NCBI RefSeq assembly: GCF_000972845.2 | Contig: NC_040021.1 | Coordinates: forward strand, 8,289,291-8,353,290 | Length of the DNA stretch: 64,000 bases | Direction: 5' to 3' | DNA from: Larimichthys crocea | Lineage: Eukaryota > Chordata > Actinopteri > Sciaenidae | Shown here: positions 45,619 to 55,077 of the stretch, one piece after another | Numbering within the stretch: the stretch's first letter is position 1 | How the letters are laid out: each line of letters begins with the position of its first letter | Notes under the pieces: generated by a model | Seen by the model: only the letters and a program-made list of their open reading frames with translations | Told to the model about the DNA's origin: nothing | The model's database searches: none | Program-made: the position numbers and the translations under genes

Positions 45619-45752
45619 CAGCTGACTGATTCAGCCAACACAACAAAATCCCTACCCACTCCTAACCCCATCAGCTGACTGACGCGACCCCCCCACCCCC
45701 CATCCACTAAATCAGCTGACGGACGCTGCCAAACCCCCTGACAGCTGACTGT
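45619..45752 (+). promoter_or_regulatory. Homotypic cluster of four CAGCTGAC motifs
   Basis: CAGCTGACTGA at 45619 and 45672, CAGCTGACGGA at 45713, CAGCTGACTGT at 45742, all on plus. The shared 8-mer CAGCTGAC joins a CAGCTG E-box to a GCTGAC MAF-half-site-like core. Start-to-start spacings are 53, 41 and 29. The intervening C-rich sequence is different each time, so this is not a simple tandem repeat, although a decayed minisatellite is possible. Confidence 0.55.
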
Positions 45753-45771
45753 CTAGCTCCCTCAGCCCCTT

Positions 45772-45792
45772 ACCACCACCACCACCACCACC
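45772..45792. repeat. (CCA)n microsatellite
   Basis: About seven ACC/CCA units leading into CCCCCC. Confidence 0.9.
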
Positions 45793-45799
45793 CCCCGCC

Positions 45800-46775
45800 A
45801 CGAGTGCTCACCTCAAATGAGTCATGAAATTTCCTGCCTTTGGCACGTCGAGCGAGGTTTGTTGTCGTTTGTCTTCGCAACAACACGTCGCCAAATTACA
45901 TATTTTTTTTATATTAACAGCGATTTCTGATGGCGGCCAATGTCAAAAAAACGTCTCCCTCATGATCATGGAGTAATTGACGACTCGACCTTGACTCGTC
46001 TCTGTCCAACACATGACCCTAACGTGCTCCAAGGCGAGACACAACACTGATTTAGCTACTTTTTTTTTTATCCCCAGCTCAGCCAGGTTCAAATCCAGAA
46101 TGGTCATTTGGCGTGTCAGGTTTAGCATGCAATGTGGACATTCTTGCAGTGAAGACGAGGATTAGAGAGGTAAAATCTGGGTTAAAGACACTACACAGTC
46201 CATCTGTTGTTTTGGTTTTTCTCCACCAATGACCACAAGCAACGTTACCCTCCCCCTGCTTTAAATCATCCTTCGCTTCACCGGAATAAACAGCCAGAGT
46301 AAATACAGAGAAAGAGGCATGTGAGCTGATTATAGCAGCAAAGAGACAAACACTCAGCGTTCACGGTCGCGGAAGAGATGAAAATGTGATGTAGTGACAA
46401 ACTTTGGGAAATGAAAATAATGTGTATAGCCTGTTTTTCTGCCAAAGGCATTACAAAAATCTGAAAGCTATAAGATTCATTGTTCTCTTTTATCCCTCCA
46501 TCCTTGACAGGAGAATAATGGCTCATTTCTTCGTCTCTTTTTCCTTCTCGCTCCCTTTCTGTACCCCTTTGTCTTTATCTGTCCTCTGTGTATCTCAGTC
46601 TGTTCCAGTTTCCCAGGCTCCTAAAGCTGATAACCCAGTTTAGTGATTTCCACGAGGACACACTCAACCCCAGCCGCCCTGCATGCAAACACACACTTCA
46701 GCCCCAGTTCTGTCCCTCTTCGCGCACCGACCCAATAACTCCAAACACCGTTCACAGAGAAGTCACGTTTCATAA
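45800..46775. other. Non-coding, no gene seen
   Basis: Unique sequence with T-runs (45903, 46060). Minus frames of 61 and 82 codons are unrecognised. Confidence 0.45.
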
Positions 46776-47055
46776 AAGGTAACATCCGCTCAGCGAGCAC
46801 GTCAGTCTCTCATTCCCCGCCTCTTGGAAACGTTCAGCATTTACAGTAAATGCACAATAATTTAATTACAATCAGATTAAGCACCCTAAGTTTAATCTTT
46901 TTAATCACATTAACTATTAATCGATGTGAGCATAACCTGATTAACGCATTCAGATGTTTGTTTAATCATCAGACTCATCCAGTCAAGTGAACACATCACT
47001 TCATTTGGTGTGCGACTTTATGCGTGCACAGCGAAACGGTCACAGAGTGCACCAG
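46776..47055. other. Candidate CNE, homeodomain-rich
   Basis: 'tttacagtaaatgcacaata', TTTAATTACAATCAGATTAAGC, AATCACATTAACTATTAATCG and CTGATTAACGC: at least six TAAT/ATTA cores in 150 bp of complex sequence. Confidence 0.4.
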
Positions 47056-47290
47056 TTGTAGAGTGATGTCTACAACAACAGCAGTGAAAGTGGAGGTGGA
47101 AAATATGATTGAATGAATGGACTGTTTCAAGAAATTGAGAGAAAACACTAATGAAAACCTTCTGATGCCAATTACTTAAAGACTGAATACAGTTTGAATC
47201 GTGTCGGTGCAGTACCTGATCTTCAGCACTACTACCAAAACTAAACGTTTGTTATCTTTCTGTCATCTATCATAAAATTGTGTTTAAACC
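47056..47290. other. Non-coding, nothing recognised
   Basis: Unique sequence leading into the duplicated region. Confidence 0.4.
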
Positions 47291-47695
47291 AAGCGGCAAC
47301 CTTGAAATGTCCAACTTCACAGCAGAAATAAACATGTTTACAGCCTGGTACATTGTTTGAGCAGGCAGGCTTCATCAGGTCCACCAATGATCCACGCCTT
47401 TCTCGATTCTTAGATTAGCTGAGAGGCGGAAGAGGCAGGACTACCAACATGGTGACGGCCGGTGTCATAGATTCGGAGCTTCAAAACGGCTCTTCATAAA
47501 CCTGTGGGTGACGTCACGGATACACTGTCCATTCTTTATACTGTCATTGGTCTAAACACAGCAAAAAAAATGGCAAAATAAAATAAAATAATTGGATTAT
47601 TATTTCATTGGAGAAAAATCTGATTATAACTATACAGACAATATTATAAATGTGACCAGACATTCAATCTCAGCTTGACGCCCTACTGCATGTTC
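47291..47695 (+). repeat. Duplicated unit A (R1 plus flank) left of the gap
   Basis: Starts AAGCGGCAACCTTG, carries an R1 3' portion up to about 47540 ('cttcacagcagaaataaaca', 'cctgtgggtgacgtcac'), then about 155 bp of non-R1 flank ending 'tactgcatgttc' at the gap. Compared with unit B it lacks about 110 bp after AAGCGGCAACCT and differs at roughly a dozen positions plus small indels. The shared flank shows the duplication is of a locus and not two independent R1 insertions. Confidence 0.85.
47509..47516. promoter_or_regulatory. CRE palindrome within R1
   Basis: Perfect TGACGTCA in the R1 part of unit A. Confidence 0.45.
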
Positions 47696-47705
47696 NNNNN
47701 NNNNN
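47696..47705. other. Assembly gap (10 N)
   Basis: Ten undetermined bases. Real length unknown. It sits exactly at the junction between the two duplicated units, which suggests an assembly join. The 75-codon minus frame running into it is an artefact. Confidence 0.98.
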
Positions 47706-48221
47706 AAGCGGCAACCTCCGTGGCTGTGAGGTGAAGCCAATGCGCAAGTGCCAAAAACTGCAGTTCCTCAAACGTCCACTTGAGGCTGGCTACAGAACAT
47801 GCCAATCTCCATAAGCATCCCATATTGAAATGTCCAACTTCACAGCAGAAATAAACATGTTTACAGCCTGGTACATTGTTTGAGCAGGCAGGCTTCATCA
47901 GGTCCACCAATGATCCACTTCTTCTCGATTCTTAGATTAGCTGAGAGGCAGAAGAGGCAGGACTACCAACATGGTGACGGCCGGCGTCACAGATTCGGAG
48001 ATTCAAAACGGCTCTTCAGAAACCTGTGGGTGACGTCACGGATACACTGTCCATTCTTTATACTTTATGTCATTGGACTAAACACAGAAAAAAAATTGGC
48101 AAAATAAAATAAAATAATTGGATTATTATTTCATTGGAGAAAAATCTGATTATAACTATACAGACAATATTATAAATGTGACCAGACATTCAATCTCAGC
48201 TTGACGCCCTACTGCATGTTC
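47706..48221 (+). repeat. Duplicated unit B (R1 plus flank) right of the gap
   Basis: Starts AAGCGGCAACCTCCGTGG and includes the R1 head ('aaaaactgcagttcctcaaa', CGTCCACTTGAGG) that unit A lacks. It then runs the same R1 3' part and flank to 'tactgcatgttc' and continues into unique sequence (TTCAATACAATC). R1 here lacks the central section present at 19525, as does unit A. Confidence 0.85.
48031..48038. promoter_or_regulatory. CRE palindrome within R1
   Basis: Perfect TGACGTCA in the R1 part of unit B. Confidence 0.45.
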
Positions 48222-48333
48222 TTCAATACAATCACTGACTTTTACCAAACTAATCGGATTAATTATACTCATCAGGGAATAAATATAAACGAGGTGTATG
48301 ATGCAAGTTCTTCCATTTAGCTGTAGAGAAAGG

Positions 48334-48364
<31 letters not shown>

Positions 48365-48780
48365 CTTGGCCTATGTTGATCCCCCATCGATTAGCCATTT
48401 GTGTTATTGCCAAAGTTATGCAAGTTGCAGACAAATTAAGGAATACCAAAAGCATGAACACTGCATTTTGTCTGGGCGATTACTTCACTTGGAAGCATAA
48501 ATCTGTTTTTGACTGTGGGGATTGCAGTCTAGTATGATGTGAAAGAACCCACTATTTTCACAATATTGAAAAAAAGTTTCCACCTAGTTTGGATGTAAAA
48601 CAGGCCATTTTAATTTGGGTAAAAGGTACAAATTCCTATGAAATCTACATTTCACCTTTTAACTTGAGATAATGATGTCCCAACGATGTCATTTGCCAAG
48701 TGAATTGCAGGCAAGACACAAGTAGACTTGGCAATGTAATGTATAAATTGCTTACATCTGTGTTGGAAACATAAAAATGA

Positions 48781-48781
<1 letters not shown>
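48222..48781. other. Non-coding, no gene seen
   Basis: Unique AT-rich sequence with a TGTC tetranucleotide run (48335-48364). The 101-codon minus frame crosses that run. Confidence 0.45.
48335..48364. repeat. (TGTC)n tetranucleotide microsatellite
   Basis: Seven uninterrupted TGTC/CTGT units. Confidence 0.95.

Positions 48782-48833
<52 letters not shown>
48782..48833. repeat. (GT)26 microsatellite
   Basis: 52 bp of uninterrupted TG repeat; complementary to the AC tract at 49584-49631. Confidence 0.98.
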
Positions 48834-48835
<2 letters not shown>

Positions 48836-49125
48836 GTCTTGCACAACAGAGCCATGTGGCCCTTCAGCAAACGTGGCCCTCCCATGTGTCTGTTCGGGGA
48901 CCCTGGACCCAACACAGAGGCAATCTTATACCACTAACAAAGAAAAAAACACACAGGGAACAAGGGAGCGAGAGAAAGGAAGAAAGGATAAATCAAGCCG
49001 AAGAAAGACAAAGGCAACTGGCCAAGGGGGCCCAAAGTGTCATCTTGCCTCCACTTGGGGTGAAAAGAAGGGAGGCGAAAAAGAAAAAAGGAAGTCTAGA
49101 GTTTACCAGAGGAAAGTTCTCTTTC
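48834..49125. other. Non-coding; purine-rich
   Basis: Left part complex; 48940-49110 purine rich. The 170- and 121-codon frames start in the GT tract as Cys-Val runs and are not credible genes. Confidence 0.4.
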
Positions 49126-49580
49126 TTTTCCTGGACAGCTGAGTGTCTTATTATGGGATTAGATTTAACCAGTGCCCCCCTAGGAATGTGGAACAGAGGG
49201 CTGGTGGTAATGGGTGGAAGAGTTTGGGGGATGACGGTGGGTCGGGCGCTGAGGCGTAAGGGTGGGCCTGGATGTGGGGTTGTGTGCCATTAGGTGGTGG
49301 TAGATGGGTCAGGGAGGCAGTATGCGGGAGGGCTTGGCAGCCTGCCCAGGGTGGGGTGGTGGTGGGCGGGGGGGCAAAGCCACAGCGCTGGGGCCCACGT
49401 GGATCTTTGCCAACAGTGCAATTACTCCTCATTCTGAACAGCTGGCACATAATGGGTATTCAGGCACTTGTAGTCCTTCGATAGGACATGGAGATCCCAG
49501 GTCATACCCCCTCGCGTGCCTCAGCACAACATGGCAACCAGAGATCACCCCACCAAGATGCTGCTGAGGATGCCATCATG
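49126..49580. other. Candidate CNE with internal G-rich core
   Basis: Complex ends (GTCTTATTATGGGATTAG at 49144; 'gccaacagtgcaattactcc' and GGCACATAATGGG around 49410-49460) flank a G-rich core (49190-49380) with a potential quadruplex. Frames on both strands are Gly/Trp- or Pro-rich by composition. Confidence 0.35.
49349..49374 (+). other. Potential G-quadruplex
   Basis: G3-T-G4-TGGTGGT-G3-C-G7: four G tracts with loops of 1, 7 and 1 bases, fitting the usual folding rule on plus. Confidence 0.55.
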
Positions 49581-49582
49581 CC

Positions 49583-49583
<1 letters not shown>

Positions 49584-49629
<46 letters not shown>

Positions 49630-49631
49630 CA
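49584..49631. repeat. (AC)n microsatellite
   Basis: About 48 bp AC run with one ACGC interruption near its end. Confidence 0.95.
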
Positions 49632-49746
49632 TCGAGGCGTCATGATGGATAATAAAGTTAAAATGGACCTGTTACGCTACTTTGGAAGTGTGAAAGCAAA
49701 CTAAAAAAAAGGCACACAAGTAGGTGCAAACACAATGCTAACGCAG

Positions 49747-49763
49747 ACACACACACACACACA
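49747..49763. repeat. (AC)n microsatellite
   Basis: Short AC run. Confidence 0.9.
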
Positions 49764-49764
49764 A

Positions 49765-50125
49765 ATGCACAAGTGCAAAGGATGGGCCTCGTCTGTGTTT
49801 GATCCACAGTAATATGCTAGCAGGCTGGGACCCGCGAGTTGAGTGTGGGGGAATTCTGTGTTTATAACTTCAGTCTGTTTGAAACTCGGTCCAAGTTTAT
49901 AATCCACCCACTGTGTGGCGGCTTTGTGCTTTCCCTCAAAGCGCTCACACAATGTAAACACAGCATTTAAAAGGGAGATCTTTTTTTTTCTTCTTAAAAC
50001 CTAAGGTCTAAAACAAAGGGAGCACAGGAAATGGACTTCGTCTTGAAGAGGAAAACAAACAGACGGCCCGTCAGTCAAGCTCATATGGTGCTGTGATGTC
50101 ATGGAGGACGAGATGTGGGGGCTGG
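49765..50125. other. Non-coding, no gene seen
   Basis: Unique sequence; 86-codon minus frame crosses the AC run. A T-run lies at 49981-49989. Confidence 0.4.
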
Positions 50126-50130
50126 AAGAG

Positions 50131-50275
50131 TTCGCCGCGTGCGCTCGGCTACCGGCGCCGCTAGTCGGAAAAGGAAAAACACATGGCGGGTGCACGTGCG
50201 GGCCGTAACGTACGCTACATCCGTTAAGCAATGCGGCTGACTTCCTTTGCGTGAACTCCTCTCTTTGTCGGGTGG
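50131..50275. promoter_or_regulatory. Short CpG-dense patch
   Basis: About twenty CpGs in 145 bp (TTCGCCGCGTGCGCTCGG, ACCGGCGCCG, GCGGGCCGTAACGTACG) in a window otherwise CpG-poor. Holds a CACGTG E-box (GCACGTGC near 50192). Downstream, TGCGCACGCATG near 50490 resembles an NRF1 site. The pattern suits an unmethylated promoter or enhancer core. The 188-codon minus frame over this region (50567-50001) has no domain and fits low stop density. Confidence 0.4.
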
Positions 50276-50795
50276 TGGTGATGATGATGATGGATTGCTT
50301 GTGTGCGGTGATGGAGCGGTGAGTCAGAAGAGCTCCTGGGCCAGACTCGCCGCAACGACTCCAAGAGTCTTTGTGACTTGCAAGAAAAGCCTCATCCTCG
50401 ATCCCTCCCTCGGAGGACCGTGCCACAGGACGTGCGCAGACCATCAAAGAGGCTGTGTAGGTCGAGACGATAATATCAATACTATTGTGCGCACGCATGT
50501 GTACGCACACATTACGCCTATGCAACTGTGTGGGGTACAAAGCAGATGAGAGCCTTCTGCTGAACATTATAAAACACTCGGGCCATCTGATAGAGTTTAA
50601 CTGGCGTGTTCCACTTCACTTAAGGAGCAGCAAACAAGGGGATCTCTATGTGCCGCTAAGTCAACACAGACCTTCCTCCCCTGCTCTTTAAATGTGATTA
50701 AAGATTTGTTTTGTAGTTTATCTATCTGCTCTTAATTTCAGCCGCTCTATAATCTCTCTATCACTGCTCTAATAAACCTATCACGATCCTCGCGA
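50276..50795. other. Candidate CNE
   Basis: Complex sequence including ACGATAATATCAATACTATTG and 'aacattataaaacactcggg' plus CCATCTGATAG. A TGATGATGATGATGG run lies at 50278-50292. The 100-codon plus frame is unrecognised. Confidence 0.3.
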
Positions 50796-51495
50796 AACAC
50801 GTGTGAATCGTTTCTTTCCTTTCACAAATGTTTATTCAGGGGAAGGCTTTATTTGGCAAACACACTGGCCAACCGTTGAGGAGCACTTCTGCATCACCTG
50901 GAGATTAAGTGCCTGAAAAAGTCCCTCAAAGCCATTCACGGCGGGATAGAGAGAGAGAGAGAGAGAGAACGTTACTTCACTTTCACTCTTCACTTTGGTG
51001 CAACGATTCCAACTGGCAAGCTCGCCAGTGGACGAGGTGACCACCTTTTTTTAACGCCCTTTAACTTTTTCCTTAAGAACACCCCCAAGAACTAAAATCA
51101 GGAACTGAATAGGGAAGTCCCTTCAGTGCATCAATGTTTGTATTTCCAGCGCAGCTGAAGGATGACAGAGATTAGGCAAATTGGACTAATAACAGCCTGA
51201 ACACTGGGGGCTTTGTTTAAGGTGTAAATATGAGTCGCCGTGTTGTTCTTTGGAATTTACTACCGCGCGACAATAGGTGTTGGAAAAGAGACACGAGGAG
51301 GTAAAACAGTTTGAAAATGTCAGAGCGCATAACGTCTCATCAACCGGCCTCGAAACACAAATCAGGGATTTACTTTTCTTTCACTTTCTTGCTTGCCATC
51401 TGTCTCCGTGCGTCCGTGTGTATGTTTGTCACATCTCGTCAGCGTCATAAACTTACTAAACAATAAGTTAATGAATCTGTTGGCCCTGTGTAATC
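50796..51495. other. Non-coding, no gene seen
   Basis: Unique sequence with a (GA)n run at 50950-50968. 51180-51300 is complex but not distinctive. Confidence 0.4.
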
Positions 51496-51695
51496 ATTCT
51501 GTGCTTTCAGCTTCTAAAACGTCAGGATGTCCTGGTTTTAATCGTCATCTCTCAGATAAATCAAATGTTTGCGACATGATTAATGGCAGAAAGCAGAAAA
51601 AACTGCAACAGAAAGTTATGCTCATTTGTTTTTTTTTTCTTGTTCATCTTTAGCTAATTTTACTTCTCTGGGGCTCTGAAAATGATTCAAATAAA
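51496..51695 (+). mobile_element. Possible R2 fragment
   Basis: 'gctttcagcttctaaaacgt' plus CAGGATGTCCTGG and later 'ctggggctctgaaaatgatt' resemble R2 blocks in order, but the middle differs. Weak. Confidence 0.3.
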
Positions 51696-51981
51696 ACTAG
51701 TAAGATATGGAAACAGAAGTTATCCCATGACACTTTCCATGCAGAGCAGGCCTAGACCGTACTCTTTATAATATTATCTACACAGACTCAACAGTTCAGT
51801 GATAGTGGCGGGTTGAATCTGTGACCTCAAAAAGTGTTTTCCATCCCATCAGCTGTGAAAGGTGAAATAGACAGAAGAGCAACATGGGTAAAAGTTTAAA
51901 TCCATTGAATGTAATCGTCCTGAATTATCCTACCTGCACGTTATTAGAACATATTAACAAACTATTAAAAATGGCACTGTC

Positions 51982-52002
51982 AACACACACACACACACAC
52001 AC
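51982..52002. repeat. (AC)n microsatellite
   Basis: Uninterrupted AC run. Confidence 0.95.
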
Positions 52003-53140
52003 TCAAACATTCCTAGCGTTTCTCCCAGCATCATTCCAGCGCAGCGCTGAGGGTCGAGTCTAACATGCGTATCAGCGGGGACCATGCCAAGAACATCAGC
52101 TTACGGCTGGCTGTAATATGATTAGAAGCACACAACATAAGTCACCGCCTGCCTGGGAGCAGAACCATGACTCCCATGCTCATGGGTAGGATTAAACTAA
52201 TGTGAGGCAGTTCCTGTGTGTGTGTGTGTATGATGAGAGGCAGAGTGAAGGAGAGGAGGGGAAACGCTAGGACCAGTGTAAAATGTCCACATAACATGCA
52301 TTTTACTGACGTGCTTCTCAACTGAACGCTTTTGTTTTCTGTCATTCCCATCCTCTTATTCTCTCCTCATCTTTCTTTCCTCTCTCGCTTTTCAGACTTT
52401 TCCTTCCATATCAGGTGGCCGGGGCTCAGCATCTGCCCTGTTGGCATAAACCCTCGTCTGTGGCTGCCAGCAGAGGCTCAGCAGCCCGCTGATGTCAAAA
52501 AGACCTCCTTTCATCTAAACCTGCTTCATTCAGCAACTCCACTCTTTCGCCTGAACTTTGCCCAGAGCCCTCTTTTGTGTGTATCTGTGTGTGTGTGTGC
52601 CTTGTGCATGTATTTCCCCCATAGGGTGGTCCTCAGTTAAAACATACACCTGTTGTTAGCAGTAGCGGAACGTGGACGTCCTGTCTGGATTCGACAGTAC
52701 GGGTTCATGGACGGCAGCTGCCGGGATGACACAAACCGGCCTTTATAGTGGCAGAAGGAGCCGTAGTGATCAATGTAAACATTTTAGAAGTCCATTTAAA
52801 TGTGGCCCAGCGCTCTGCCAAAAAGACTTTTTTGTAGTTTGTCCGTCTGTCCTTAAACCGGTATCTCACAACCTATGTGAAGACATGATGAAACTGGCGT
52901 TCGGCCAAACAAGGCCTGTTCAAACTATTACTAGAATTGGATGGAAAAACTGGATTACTGCCATGACACATCATTTTAATGACAAAAAAATGCAAAATCA
53001 AATAACTGTTTCGATGGTGCTGTGAAATTGGATGGCAGTTCTGTATTTTTTTGTATTTTTTTGCACTTTTTTCTCTTTTCTTGACATTAGTCTTCATCTA
53101 TTTTGTGCAAAGTAGCTGACCAGGCTACAGAGGGAGGATG
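52003..53140. other. Non-coding, no gene seen
   Basis: Unique sequence with a short GT run near 52579. Plus frames of 102 and 117 codons (52332-53025) have no recognisable features and no splice context. Confidence 0.45.
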
Positions 53141-53146
53141 GAGAGC

Positions 53147-53452
53147 GTAGCATCACAGAGATGTGGCTGAATGAACTCACTGAGGACTTGCTGATAACTC
53201 TGGACGGCCTTGAACTTGTGAGAGTGGGCAGGAGAGCACCTCAAAGACCCAGCAAAGGAAACGTCCCGTAGACCACAGGCTGGAGTTGGAACTGGGTCAC
53301 TGCAGGTCGCACTCTGCCTTTCGTACATGGGGAGCACCACTCCAGCAGCGCCTTCATTTATTTACTTATTCATGAGTACTTTATTGTCCACATGAGCCAC
53401 TGTAATAAGTGAATTTCCCCAGTGTGGGATCAATAAAGTCTGTCCTAATCTT
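53147..53452 (+). mobile_element. Internally deleted LINE (Rex1/Babar-like?)
   Basis: The plus strand at 53150-53262 encodes ITEMWLNELTEDLL followed by ITLDGLELVRVGRRA. This matches the apurinic endonuclease motif of fish LINEs (pattern 'TETWL....D..v.LdGf.l.RaDR'). Instead of the remaining endonuclease and reverse transcriptase (normally over 2 kb), the sequence passes within about 100 bp into a LINE-type 3' tail: 'actttattgtccacatgag', 'gaatttccccagtgtgggat' and CAATAAAGT, then TCTTA. An internal deletion is the simplest reading. Family assignment is from memory. Confidence 0.65.
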
Positions 53453-53925
53453 AAAAACTGTGGAGAGAGAGTAGGAGGTCAAGAAATCTAATCAAACTTT
53501 AGCAATAGTAACGATTTCTCTAGTCAGTGTTGGCAGAAGGTTTGCACTGTTAATTTTATGATTTGTGTGACAATTCATAGTGAAGACGCCTGAACGACAC
53601 AAAGATGTAACCGAACAACTGTGTAATTACACAGGATTAATTCCAGGTTTGTCTGAGCAAATGGACGTACAAATGAGGTCAATATTTACATAAATCAATA
53701 ACGATTAGTGCTTAAAGATGCTGAACGTATAATGACTTTGTACTCAAGGACATCTCCACTCTTTAAGGTCATGTGGAATGGTAGATGGGGTCGACCCATG
53801 GGTGCACACCGCCCCCCGCCCCCCCCAGCGTGCACCAAACAGCTGCTCCCATTCACACACCTCCACCCTCACGGAAATCAGCATCTAAAAACAAAAGGCC
53901 CGGTGCACTTTAAACACTCAACGTG
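53453..53925. other. Non-coding, no gene seen
   Basis: Unique sequence with a C-run patch at 53811-53827; 72-codon frame unrecognised. Confidence 0.4.
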
Positions 53926-54440
53926 ACACAAACAAAGACTAACCTCAGGAGCTGGATAACTAAATATTCAACCACAGAGAAACATCCACCCAGGGGTCAG
54001 CGAGGCCAAGCCTGACACTGACTCTCAGTGTCTGGGGACATTTATGATGTCTGGGTCCCTGAGCAGGAGTGGCTGCCTTGACTTACAACACTAATCTCAG
54101 GGGTTATTCAACCCCTTGGAGCTTACAACCGTACAGGCTTTGATGCCGTATATTGTTATGGCATCTGACCGCATTCCACGGCTCGGAGACGTGATTGGAT
54201 TGTGTTGTTCGCTGCACATCTGTGTGTTTGCCAGGCAGGATTAATGGCTTGTTGACCGCAGTTCAATCTGAGTGTTTTCTATTTCCGAGCCCGCTGGATT
54301 TCACATCATAGGAATCTCTGTCAATTAGGCGGGCTGTAATTTATCTTAACTGCATTTAATTTGATTCTCGCTGCAGCGCAGCTTCTCTTCTATTCTGAAT
54401 CATCGGATCAAATGTTACCACAGGGAGGGAAGGATGGCTT
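53926..54440. other. Strong candidate CNE
   Basis: Over 500 bp of complex repeat-free sequence with almost no open frame. Blocks include 'catttatgatgtctgggtcc', 'ccgtatattgttatggcatc', 'ggattaatggcttgttgacc', 'tctgtcaattaggcgggctg' and CTGCATTTAATTTGATTC. Length, motif type and absence of simple repeats make this one of the best enhancer candidates here. Confidence 0.45.
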
Positions 54441-54801
54441 CTGTTCGAAGTCACGCGTCACACACCCAGACTATTTTCAGGCCAGACAAACTTGAAGCGT
54501 GAGAGACCTTGTCACCGCTGTCACAGGTGACACAGGGCGCTTTCATCGCATGCTCAATGTCAACCCCCGCTGCGTAATGCCTCAGCTGACATGACGATGC
54601 TGGGTGTTTCCGGCAGGTGTCTCGGCCGGAATTTTTTCCCTTCGCTGCTGTGCTGTGCTTGCGCTGCTCTCCGCCTGGCGACACAGAAACATGGGAACTC
54701 ATTTCCATACCGCTCCCCGAGGAATTGTAATTAAATTTCATAATTACTTAGGGGATCTCAACTCTGCCGCTTTGGCCAAAACAATAGGAAAGTAGGCTAC
54801 C
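54441..54801. other. Non-coding, possible CNE
   Basis: Complex sequence with CpGs and 'ggaattgtaattaaatttca' plus TAATTACTTAGG near 54720-54750. Opposed 96- and 63-codon frames unrecognised. Confidence 0.3.
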
Positions 54802-54803
54802 GT

Positions 54804-54850
<47 letters not shown>
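54802..54850. repeat. (TG)n microsatellite
   Basis: About 48 bp TG run with one AT interruption. Confidence 0.95.
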
Positions 54851-54854
<4 letters not shown>

Positions 54855-55064
54855 GCTGTGTGTGTTCATGTGCCGGTATGTGACAAACCCTTCTTTACAT
54901 TATTTGTTTTAAACCACCTCTACTCCCACTTCCTTTTCCTCTCATCTCCCCCTGCCTCCTTCTCTCGTTCCCTCTCCGGCCCATAAACTCATTGACCTTG
55001 GGGAGTTCCACTACTTTACCATATCCCTGGTGTTTCATTGCACCCCATTGTGCGTACACTCGGC
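54851..55064. other. Non-coding, CT-rich
   Basis: CT-rich sequence (54900-54980) then unique sequence with TGACCTTGG at about 54993. Confidence 0.4.
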
Positions 55065-55077
55065 AGGTCAGAGGTCA
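55065..55077 (+). promoter_or_regulatory. Perfect DR1 nuclear-receptor motif
   Basis: AGGTCAGAGGTCA: two exact AGGTCA halves with one-base spacing. Third exact AGGTCA-N-AGGTCA in the window. Confidence 0.5.

Noticed and set aside
45771..45793. CRISPR-like or minisatellite array
   Set aside because: A plain trinucleotide run; no repeat-spacer structure anywhere in the window.
48781..49293. 170-codon frame starting in a GT repeat
   Set aside because: The first part is a Cys-Val repeat encoded by (GT)n; the remainder reads through purine-rich sequence.
50001..50567. 188-codon minus-strand open frame
   Set aside because: Lies over CpG-dense, stop-poor DNA; the translation lacks any recognisable motif.
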